Positions 46,989 to 54,547 of a stretch of DNA of 64,000 bases are shown here, piece after piece. The position numbers were made by a program, and so were the translations under genes. The notes below the pieces were generated by a model. The model worked only from the letters and a program-made list of their open reading frames with translations, ran no database searches and was not told where the DNA came from. The DNA is from Microbacterium sp. zg-B185 (lineage in GTDB: Bacteria; Actinomycetota; Actinomycetes; Actinomycetales; Microbacteriaceae): positions 1,674,001-1,738,000 of the forward strand of contig NZ_CP126739.1 in NCBI RefSeq assembly GCF_030246885.1. Direction: 5' to 3'. Position 1 is the first letter of the stretch. Each line of letters begins with the position of its first letter.

Positions 46989-49658
46989 TCAGATCATTCT
47001 TCCAGTCAGCGGGTCATAGGCGACGGCTACGGGCACGATCTGGTCGGTTGGCAGGACCTCGACCCATTGGTCGACGATGGGGAACTGGTCATCATTGGGA
47101 AGTGAGAAGCCGCCTTGTAGTGGGTTGAATCCGTACTCGAAGACTCGATCCACGGGCCTTGCTCGAACCGAGTTGTTGTCGCCCAGGTCGTACTCGACGA
47201 TCTCTTGCGCCGCTTCGTGCTTGTGTCTGATCCGAGCCGCCAGGTCTTCGAGGACCTCGCCGATCGTCAGGTCGTTGTAGGGCGTCCCATCCAGCGTCAC
47301 CTCGGAGGGATCGCCGGAGTATGCGGCGTCGAGCCCGTCAGCGCCTTCGACCCCCGCGCTGGTCAACCACTTGAGGGCGGCTTCCTCCTGCTCCGGGCGG
47401 ATCGGGATGACCGCCTTCACCCAGGGCGCGTTCAAGAAGGCATTGCGCATGTTGTCACCGTCGAGCTGAAGCAGCCAACCCAGGGACGAGCCGAGCCGAC
47501 TCGGCTCGGACTCCTCGGTGATCATGTAGTTATCGCGGCCGACCTCCCGCGTGCCGCCCCACCCGACGAGCGGCAATGTCGTCGCACCGTGACCCTGGGG
47601 GGCATAGTCCTGGGTCGAGCGATGGAGGCGGGGGCGCCACCATTCGGGCGCAACGTAGTACAGCATCTTCTCGACGTCGAAGATGGCGTTGATGACTTCC
47701 GCCGCGAGATGACGGGTGCGATCGTCGGGCAGGTTGAGCTTGGCCATCAACATGTCCTGGACGAGCCTGCGGTAGACGACGATCCGTTCCTCTTCGCGAA
47801 GGTCGGTCGACGGCCTCCGGACGATCTTGCTGATGGCGGTGGTCCGCTCCTTGACCGCCTCGACGAACGCCTTCTCCGTCTCTGCCCGCATCGCATTGGT
47901 CCGGTTGGTCTCGATCTCCTTGATCGTCGCATCGATCTCGGCGTTGGCATTGTCGTTGGGCGCCCAATGGAGCACCATCGGCACGTTCAGCTGCGGCTGG
48001 CCGTTGAAGCTGACCAGGTCCAGATGAACCCGGAACGTCGCCCTGCTTTCCGCGCCGGGCAGGTTGACGAGGTCGTGCACTGACAGCTGGACGGCATCGG
48101 TCGGACGCAGCTCGACGGCTGCCAAGGTGTGGTTCGGCTTCGCGCAGATGACAGTTTGCGGAAAGTCTGCCTGGATCTTCTCGAGGCTGCCCCATAACTC
48201 TTCGTCGTTCTCTTCGACCCCGTCGCGATAGACCTCACCGCGATTGTCCGCCCCGCCGTCGACGGGCAGGAACGGGATGGTCAGCGCCCTGTCGCTCTCG
48301 GCGAACGGCTCGTGCCGGGCGGGCAGCTCCGGATCGGGAATGGAGTCGAAGGAGGCCGGCTTGGCGACATGGACGAGGGTCGAGACGCCGAGCTCGCGAC
48401 CGGGATCGTCGACATAGGTCTGCCAGGAGAGATAGGACCCGATGTCTTGGACCTGGACCGCCACCTGACGCATCTTGCGTCGCAGCTCGAAGTTCTGAAG
48501 ATCATCTCCTGGGTTGTTGAAGACGTGCCGGATTGACGAGGTGTCAGTGAACTCGGTGGTTGACCGGAACACGGACTGGAAATTGTTGCGGATCGACGTC
48601 GCGATCTTGGTCGACTGCTCGCGCAACTGCGTGTGGATGACTTCGCGCGATCGTGCCTGGCTGCGCGACATGTCGAAGTTTGCGGTTGCGGAGACCTTGG
48701 GATAGGACGCGGTGACAGAGGCGCCGAGGCTCAGATCGTTGGACGAGTCCTCCTTGGACGACTCAGACAGCTCGTCTCGCATCGTGGTGGTCTGCTCCGA
48801 CGTCCGGACGGATTCGGTCAAGCGCGACAAGAGGCGATCTGTGACTTCGCGACGCGTATGGATCTCGTACAACTCGACGGTGGCGCCCGGTGCCAGCCAG
48901 ACGTGTTGGACCGGGCTTCCAAGGAAACTGTCGAGCTCGAAGTAGTACTGCCGGTACAAGTGAATGATCCCGAGCGGTGAGATGACGCCGCCGGACAACT
49001 GGTCGTGGTTTACGGGATCCAGGCCCGGCACGACTACGTCGGAGCCCGAGCGCAGATCCTCGAGACTCTTGCTCATCTGGGCCTTGACGTCCGCGAAGTA
49101 GAAGATGCCGCTGAGGATCCTCTCCTCATTTGACTCGACGAGCCTGAGTAAGGCAGCGGCCAGACGGGACTCGCTCTCCGCGAGGGCCAGCGCCTGCGAC
49201 GCGAAGTTCCGAATCCTCGCGAACCTCTTCAGCTCGACCTCGAGCTCCTTCTCTTCCTCTTCGAGCGCTCGGCCCAAGAAGTCTGGATTGATGAAGTCGC
49301 TCCAGGCGCGCCCTATCTCGGGTGGCGGCTCAGGCGGAAGGGAACGGGCGACGATCGTAAGCAGCCGGCTTCCCCCCTGCGCTCTCAATCTCGAGGGGAC
49401 CTTGCCGACATTGAGCCCGATGGGATCGCCTGCCTGACCATCATCGGCGCGGTCCGGCATGGCGACATCGGGCTCGAAGCTCTGCGCGAACCGGTTCAGC
49501 AATGTGCGTGCCTCGCGTGCGGCAGCCGCGTTGAAGCGATCTGCTGAGCGTTTGCCCTTCCAGCCGATCATCGGTTGGAACGTCCCGGTCAGCTCGCTCG
49601 CATAAGGCAAAACGCCGACATAGCCTGAGAAGTCCAGCAGGGCCTTTGGTGCGGGCAT
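46989..49658 (-). CDS. 889-residue protein of unknown function
   Basis: Start ATG at 49658 with a strong AAAGGGGG upstream. No domain recognised and no signal peptide. Residues about 135-190 are a charged helix (ALEEEEKELEVELKRFARIR). Residues about 285-400 are Ser/Thr-rich with alternating polar/apolar pattern (LSLGASVTASYPKVSATANF), resembling amphipathic beta-hairpins, between helical stretches (REQSTKIATSIRNNFQSVFR). A second half contains VLHWAPNDNANAEIDATIKE and a long helix rich in Glu/Arg, then RIRHKHEAAQEIVEYDLGDN. It is divergent from a candidate peptidase gene. The pattern could fit a membrane-inserting effector, but this is speculative. Confidence 0.7.
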   Translation of the reverse strand: MPAPKALLDFSGYVGVLPYASELTGTFQPMIGWKGKRSADRFNAAAAREARTLLNRFAQSFEPDVAMPDRADDGQAGDPIGLNVGKVPSRLRAQGGSRLLTIVARSLPPEPPPEIGRAWSDFINPDFLGRALEEEEKELEVELKRFARIRNFASQALALAESESRLAAALLRLVESNEERILSGIFYFADVKAQMSKSLEDLRSGSDVVVPGLDPVNHDQLSGGVISPLGIIHLYRQYYFELDSFLGSPVQHVWLAPGATVELYEIHTRREVTDRLLSRLTESVRTSEQTTTMRDELSESSKEDSSNDLSLGASVTASYPKVSATANFDMSRSQARSREVIHTQLREQSTKIATSIRNNFQSVFRSTTEFTDTSSIRHVFNNPGDDLQNFELRRKMRQVAVQVQDIGSYLSWQTYVDDPGRELGVSTLVHVAKPASFDSIPDPELPARHEPFAESDRALTIPFLPVDGGADNRGEVYRDGVEENDEELWGSLEKIQADFPQTVICAKPNHTLAAVELRPTDAVQLSVHDLVNLPGAESRATFRVHLDLVSFNGQPQLNVPMVLHWAPNDNANAEIDATIKEIETNRTNAMRAETEKAFVEAVKERTTAISKIVRRPSTDLREEERIVVYRRLVQDMLMAKLNLPDDRTRHLAAEVINAIFDVEKMLYYVAPEWWRPRLHRSTQDYAPQGHGATTLPLVGWGGTREVGRDNYMITEESEPSRLGSSLGWLLQLDGDNMRNAFLNAPWVKAVIPIRPEQEEAALKWLTSAGVEGADGLDAAYSGDPSEVTLDGTPYNDLTIGEVLEDLAARIRHKHEAAQEIVEYDLGDNNSVRARPVDRVFEYGFNPLQGGFSLPNDDQFPIVDQWVEVLPTDQIVPVAVAYDPLTGRMI

Positions 49659-50189
49659 TCGGCTACCCCCTTTTGGGAACAGAGTTGGCCCACTGCAATC
49701 AGATCCGTCTGGGCCTCTGTTGTCCTCGACACTATCGGCATGCGTTCCCCCCGTCGAGATGCTGCGTTCACGCCCAAGCCAGTCCTTGGCGAGCTCGAAT
49801 TCTGTCCGTCTCGTCGGCCCCGATGGTCAGGTGCGGAACTGCACGCACTGTCGACGGGGCTCGAAAACTGCACAGTAGCGGCGCGGCGAAATCGTTCAGA
49901 GTTCGGGCGCCGCCGACACGCGCCGTATATATACCGCCGAGCGTGCTTCTTGGCCTCGGTCCCCCGTAGGGCGCTGCACGGAGCGATCCGCCGCAGTGAC
50001 CACAGCGGTAACACCGCTGCCCAACCACTTCAGGCGGCGGGGGCGTTGCAGCTCCCCGGGGCCCGACATGTTGAGACGATTCCGCGCGGATGCGTACACT
50101 TCCCGCTCGTGCCTAGCAACACGTGCGCGAGCGTGGCATGCTCGGCGCGAGTACAACCTCGTCAATGGGCGCCAAGAGAGGCGGGCGGG
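49659..50189. other. Intergenic region upstream of the 889-residue gene
   Basis: About 530 bases with no convincing gene on either strand. It should hold the promoter of the leftward gene. Frames crossing it are Arg/Pro/Ala-rich filler. Confidence 0.45.
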
Positions 50190-50345
50190 ATGAGTGAGCG
50201 ACCGTGGTCCAGCCGTGGAGCGCAGGACGGAAGCAGCGAGCCAGCCGGCGTCCCGGACGACATTGGAGAATACTTAAGTTCGCTAGTGTACGGTTCCCGG
50301 TCCAACGAGGCCGGCGGGAAGCTGGTCTCGCAGATGCGGTGGTGA
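50190..50345 (+). CDS. Possible 51-residue peptide
   Basis: ATG at 50190 preceded by GAGGCGGGCGGG. The peptide MSERPWSSRGAQDGSSEPAG... is hydrophilic, with a short helical part (VPDDIGEYLSSLVYGSRSNE). No homology recognised. It lies upstream of the candidate peptidase gene but is 278 bases away, with a palindrome between. It may be a small regulatory protein or a chance frame. Confidence 0.25.
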   Translation: MSERPWSSRGAQDGSSEPAGVPDDIGEYLSSLVYGSRSNEAGGKLVSQMRW

Positions 50346-50385
50346 AGAATGGCGAATCAATCGGAACGGTTCGGATCGCGGATCG

Positions 50386-50401
50386 TTAACCGAACGGTTA
50401 A
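50386..50401. promoter_or_regulatory. Perfect palindrome TTAACCGAACGGTTAA
   Basis: A 16-bp perfect inverted repeat in the long divergent region between the 889-residue gene and the candidate peptidase gene. A related GGAACGGTT lies 22 bases to the left (50363-50371). Size and symmetry suit a dimeric repressor site. No regulator gene is adjacent. Confidence 0.45.
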
Positions 50402-50623
50402 GCGCCCACCGGATGGAGCCAGAACCGACGGGTCCGCTCACGTATCCATAAACGCGCCATACGGGATCTTTGCGGCCATAAACGGAAGCCGCTAACCCCC
50501 GGCTGAGGCAACACGAATGTTGCGACAACGCCTGCTGACATTTGCAGCTGTTGTCGCAGCACCAGACCAGGAGCACGTTGGTGCCAAGCTCAGAATTGAG
50601 ACCTGAATGCGTAGGAGGTTCAA
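50402..50623. other. Leader region of the candidate peptidase gene
   Basis: About 220 bases. CCATAAACG occurs twice (near 50447 and 50476). A ribosome-binding site AGGAGG lies nine bases before the ATG at 50624. Nothing else stands out. Confidence 0.4.
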
Positions 50624-51481
50624 ATGTCGATCGTGATCTACATTCGTGGACGGGACAACTCGCTGGAGTGGCCCTGGTACTTCGCACACCCGCGCAAGAG
50701 GCGTGTTGGCACGGATCTTTACTACTTCGACTACGAAGACCTTGAGCTCCGGGAGTACAAGGACTGGAACGGATCGCTGCCGCCGAAAAGTACACCGGAT
50801 CGCGTGTCTTCCATCGCCGGGATTCTTGATCTGTACTCATTCATCGGGCACCAGCGCGCAGGTGCAATCGAGGAACTCCACTTCTTCACCCACGGTTGGT
50901 CGGGCGGCCCCGTGCTGCGGAATACCTACGACCACTTTGCTACGGCTAGCGACCGCGATCCCAATGACATGGACCCACGAATATACGACTTTAGGTTGAC
51001 CACGGTGCTCGGTGGTGCAGCGCGTGGCGACTTTGCCAAGGCGTTCTCAAGGAGTGCTCTCGTCAAGCTCTGGGGCTGCAACCACGAAGAGGACCATCGC
51101 CAGTTCATCAAACTGAAGTTCTTCGGCGCGACAACTGACGCTGAGCGGGATGCGGCGAAGAATGAGTACCGATTCCATATCCGCGAAGGCACCTATCCCT
51201 ATGCGCTTGCCATGGCTATCCGACTACCCGTCTATGCCGCGCCGCTCGGTTGGGGAACGAGCCCATTCCTGCCGTTCGGCATCGAAGGCCGAGCTGCGGT
51301 CCGAACAAAAGCAAAGCGACGGGGCATCTTCCCACCTGCGAAGGGCGATATGTGGTGGCGTGTCAGTCCGTTCTTTCGTCCCGAGCGTGGCGATCAGTTC
51401 TATCGCCGCGAACTGAAAGCCCGAACCGACATTCTCGATTACGTCGCGTACACAGAGTCCATGGCTCGTCACGTTCCATGA
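50624..51481 (+). CDS. Candidate caspase/CHAT-like cysteine peptidase (unassigned)
   Basis: 285 residues from the ATG at 50624 with AGGAGG upstream. Two segments match the active-site strands of caspase-fold peptidases: a hydrophobic strand ending in His-Gly, IEELHFFTHGW (H90), and a second ending in Cys, ALVKLWGCNHEE (C152), 62 residues apart. H90/C152 would be the dyad. The alternative is an alpha/beta hydrolase, because GWSGG after H90 fits G-x-S-x-G, but the rest does not resemble that fold. No signal peptide or membrane segment. It is divergent from the 889-residue gene and lies between tRNA-Ala-type repeats. Family assignment is inference from motif pattern only. Confidence 0.5.
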   Translation: MSIVIYIRGRDNSLEWPWYFAHPRKRRVGTDLYYFDYEDLELREYKDWNGSLPPKSTPDRVSSIAGILDLYSFIGHQRAGAIEELHFFTHGWSGGPVLRNTYDHFATASDRDPNDMDPRIYDFRLTTVLGGAARGDFAKAFSRSALVKLWGCNHEEDHRQFIKLKFFGATTDAERDAAKNEYRFHIREGTYPYALAMAIRLPVYAAPLGWGTSPFLPFGIEGRAAVRTKAKRRGIFPPAKGDMWWRVSPFFRPERGDQFYRRELKARTDILDYVAYTESMARHVP

Positions 51482-51970
51482 GGCGAATGGCCCGCAGGAT
51501 CGCTCACCGCTCGATGTCCAGCACGCTCGTTGGGGCCGAGTCGCGACGGTCCGTATGCGGCGAGTGACCACGAACACATCCGGCAGCCCCTCGACTGGGA
51601 TCACGCCGACGACGGCCATGAAGGATTCCTGAAGCAGAATCGATCCAGGGGGCGAGCCCGTGGAGCGCCTATCAGGACACGCAACGGGCGATCCCGTGCG
51701 GAGCCGACAACTATCCGAATCGGTCGGCGGCCCCACCTTGACGCATTCCGTGCCGACGCCACCCGCGATGACCGAGTCTCTCGCGGTCGAGTTGGTGTTA
51801 CGCCGGGGGACTCGAGATGTAGTCGTCTACTGGACGGTTCAGATTCGCCGAGAGCCCTCGAGTACCATCCAGAACCCTCGAATACCGATCGCGTATGCTG
51901 GTTCACATCACCACTGGAGTGAAGCCGAAGGGCCAGATTCCGGGGTTCTGGTTACGACGCGAGACCATCC
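51482..51970. other. Intergenic region upstream of tRNA-Ala
   Basis: About 490 bases without a gene I can support. It should contain the tRNA promoter near its right end, but no clear -35/-10 pair was identified. Confidence 0.45.
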
Positions 51971-52042
51971 GGGCCTGTGGCGCAGCTGGTAGCGCACCTG
52001 CATGGCATGCAGGGGGTCAGGGATTCAAGTCCCTCAGGTTCA
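51971..52042 (+). tRNA. tRNA-Ala (anticodon GGC), T-arm one base short
   Basis: Cloverleaf: acceptor GGGCCTG (51971-51977) with CAGGTTC (52035-52041, two G-U pairs), D-arm GCGC-AGCTGGTA-GCGC, anticodon arm CCTGC-ATGGCAT-GCAGG giving anticodon GGC, variable GGGTC. The T-arm reads AGGGATTCAAGTCCCT, 16 rather than 17 bases, so either the stem is 4 bp or the loop is 6 bases. CCA is not encoded. A strong hairpin follows. Because integration relics share its 3' half, it may be a mutated, possibly inactive target gene. Confidence 0.65.
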
Positions 52043-52044
52043 TA

Positions 52045-52064
52045 CGACGACTCGAGAGTCGTCG
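52045..52064 (+). terminator. Hairpin terminator of the tRNA-Ala
   Basis: CGACGACTCGAGAGTCGTCG is a perfect 20-bp palindrome directly after the tRNA 3' end, expected to stop tRNA transcription. Confidence 0.7.
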
Positions 52065-52503
52065 CATGACATCGGCTACCGCGACGCGAGTCGCAGTACC
52101 TCACGTCTTCTCTCACGCGAGCGTTGGACTGCGCCGGGTGAGTGGGCTGACGCCGACGGCACTCTAGGGGCCGACATCATCGAGTACCTGCCCGCAGAAC
52201 GTGTCGTGCCGAGTGCCCGTCCTGGGAGCTGCACGATTGGCACCGTGAGGAGCGGGAATCGCGGACGGGGGACGCCAAGCGCCATGAAGGACTGGCTACC
52301 CGCGGGGTTCCGGGTCGCCTTTAGCTGTGATGCCCTGCTCGACTACGCGCCGGCCTGCCCGTCCCGAGGGACTTCGAGCGACTGATGAAGACACTTGAGG
52401 CGGTCAGCGCCGATGGCCACGGACGAGGCTGAGCTCCGAGGGAAGGGGACCGACCGGTGCGGCAGCGGCCGTGGTTGTCTGTTCGCGCGGATACGATCCA
52501 ATC
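52065..52503. other. Intergenic region after tRNA-Ala
   Basis: About 440 bases without a recognisable gene, repeat or strong hairpin. Transcription of the next plus-strand gene would start here. Confidence 0.45.
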
Positions 52504-54204
52504 ATGCCGGAGACCGTTCTGCCCGCCGACTTCGCTCTCTTCTTAGCCGCGAATCCGGACGCGCCGGATGCGCTGAGGGCGTTGGGGGAGCGGTACTGGG
52601 AGTACGAGGGACTCTCCGCCGACACTGGCGACATCGTCTGGGCCCGAGCTGTCTCCGATCTCGACTACGCCTCGTGGTCGGGCACGCCGTACTACGCGGC
52701 AGCGGCCGGCGTTATCGCCACTGCGCCGGAGTTCCACTGTGCAGATTGCGGTGCGCCGCTCACCCTGAGCTCTCGTCAGACCCTCACTGAGGCGCGCCGG
52801 GGCAACTATGTCCGGTGCCGCGCCTGCAACGGAACGCTCGAAGAGCGCGCCGCGGGAGTCCTGGATCCAGCCGCCCGCGCAAACCGCGAACGCAAGGCCG
52901 AACGCGAAGCCAGCGCCCGTGCGGCGGAAGAACTTCGGCGTGCCAGCGCGGCGGATCTCGATGCCGCACGCCGCCTGGCAATCGAGACGAGGTATCCGGG
53001 CGCGACCGAGGACGACGGCGGGTACGCGCTGGACCAGGCACCCGTGGCAACGCGCGTCGCAGCTCTGGCAGTGATCCACGCCGCCGGCCAACCGTCAGGT
53101 CTCATTCATCCCGTCCGCTACGGCGACGGATCGATCGCACCGAACTCTGAAACCGCTCGGGAGTTCTTCGTCGACGCCTGGCACTCCGATCTTCTGGCGG
53201 TCCATCCGTCGTCTCCCACGAATGCCTTCGTGTGGGACGACGACGAGCCGGCGACGCTCGGAAGCGGTCTCTATGCGGACCGCGCCCATTTCGCCGCGCG
53301 CGGCGAGGGGCCGGTCGCCCGCCGGCTCGAGACCTTCGCGGCGGATCTCCGTCGCGGGCTGTCGCTTGAGCGGCTCTGGTCGACGGAACGCGCCGAGGGC
53401 AGGGGCCTCTCGCGCCGGCTGGTGGCGGAGGAAGCCATCCGCTACCTCTCCTACGAGTTCGCGGTCCACGACCTGCCCGACCCCGCCGCGCAGCACCAGG
53501 AGCGCCTGCGCGCCCACGCGGCGAAGGCGGCCGACTCCTTTGCGCTCGGGCACATCTACCGGATGGCCTGGATGGCAGCGCGGGACGCGATCTCGGCGTA
53601 CAAGCGCATCCAAGGGATGAACCGCGAGAAGGCGGCAACGCACGGGCTGAACAAGTTCGTCTCCTACATCCAGCGCGGCCTCGACGAGCCGGAGACGCTC
53701 GGCGAGGCGTTCGACGAACGCTCCGACCTGCCGCTGAGCGCGGTCACCGACGTCGTGTTCCGGATCGTGTTCGGCCTGAACCCGATGACCGCGACGCCGG
53801 CGGACGTCGCCGAAAGGGCGGCCGGCTCGACCGACCGGGAGCTCCGAAAGGCCTGCGACGCCCGCATCCCCGATCACTCGACGGTGATGGAGTGGCTGCG
53901 CACGTCCGAATCGTGGGAGCCGGCGGAATTCCGGAAGGCGCTCTCGCGGGCGGTTGACGAGGAGGACGAGCTCTGCGGACCGCGCTGCGCCCACCACAAC
54001 GCCCCGATGGTCGCCTACGAGGCGGGCCGCGTCTATGACCGCATCGTCAGCCGCGTCGGCGAGCGCGACGCGGCGATCGTGACCGCTGGGGCGCTGTCGA
54101 TCGGCAACGAGTCGCCTTACGAGGGCAGATCGGGCGACCTGGTGCTGGCGGCGCTCGCGCGCGAGCTCGGGTGGGAACCGGCGGATGCCGAAGAGGACGA
54201 TTGA
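52504..54204 (+). CDS. Zinc-ribbon protein of unknown function (566 residues)
   Basis: Start ATG at 52504. Residues about 77-108 form a zinc ribbon: CADCGAPL ... VRCRACN. A strongly charged helix follows (ARANRERKAEREASARAAEE). The rest (about 170-566) is largely helical, with AAKAADSFALGHIYRMAWMA and VRYGDGSIAPNSETAREFF, and no catalytic motif I recognise. A Cys/His cluster, CGPRCAHH, lies near residue 490. Its GC-rich synonymous codon use is more like the core genes than that of the 46-51 kb module. Defence or nucleic-acid binding is possible; no assignment made. Confidence 0.7.
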   Translation: MPETVLPADFALFLAANPDAPDALRALGERYWEYEGLSADTGDIVWARAVSDLDYASWSGTPYYAAAAGVIATAPEFHCADCGAPLTLSSRQTLTEARRGNYVRCRACNGTLEERAAGVLDPAARANRERKAEREASARAAEELRRASAADLDAARRLAIETRYPGATEDDGGYALDQAPVATRVAALAVIHAAGQPSGLIHPVRYGDGSIAPNSETAREFFVDAWHSDLLAVHPSSPTNAFVWDDDEPATLGSGLYADRAHFAARGEGPVARRLETFAADLRRGLSLERLWSTERAEGRGLSRRLVAEEAIRYLSYEFAVHDLPDPAAQHQERLRAHAAKAADSFALGHIYRMAWMAARDAISAYKRIQGMNREKAATHGLNKFVSYIQRGLDEPETLGEAFDERSDLPLSAVTDVVFRIVFGLNPMTATPADVAERAAGSTDRELRKACDARIPDHSTVMEWLRTSESWEPAEFRKALSRAVDEEDELCGPRCAHHNAPMVAYEAGRVYDRIVSRVGERDAAIVTAGALSIGNESPYEGRSGDLVLAALARELGWEPADAEEDD

Positions 54205-54231
54205 GTCGTCGGCGTCCGAGCAGTCCGGCGT

Positions 54232-54459
54232 CTACGCGTCCCCCACCGTTGTCGGCGAATCGGGGACCGGTACCCGTCGGGCCGTCGTGCGTAGGCCGTG
54301 GAAGTCGACGCGGATCGGCCCGTCCTCACCCGGGACATCGAAGTCGAAAGGCTGCCCGAGCCTCGCCTTCGCCTGAAACAGCAACGCGGCATCGCCCTCC
54401 AGAGTGAACTCCCGGCCCGGCATGCGGACGTCGAGGAACTGCCTTGTGGTGGTCATCAT
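54232..54459 (-). CDS. Small protein of unknown function (75 residues)
   Basis: From an ATG at 54459 (or 54456). The sequence REFTLEGDAALLFQAKARLG and QPFDFDVPGEDGPIRVDFHG looks like a compact beta-rich domain. No family recognised. It is convergent with the zinc-ribbon gene and on the same strand as the coiled-coil gene that ends 88 bases upstream, so it may be part of that leftward transcription unit. Confidence 0.5.
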   Translation of the reverse strand: MMTTTRQFLDVRMPGREFTLEGDAALLFQAKARLGQPFDFDVPGEDGPIRVDFHGLRTTARRVPVPDSPTTVGDA

Positions 54460-54547
54460 CTGAACTCCAATCGTGTGGAGCCCCGCAGTCTAGGTGACGA
54501 TTTCGGACCACGGACCCGCTTCTCACGTCCAATCCGGAGCCGCGGGC

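Noticed and set aside
50624..51481. Annotating the 285-residue protein as a lipase/esterase on GWSGG
   Set aside because: G-x-S-x-G follows a His-Gly strand end rather than a nucleophile elbow with a separate oxyanion motif, and the downstream LWGCN strand fits a caspase-type dyad better; kept as an alternative only.
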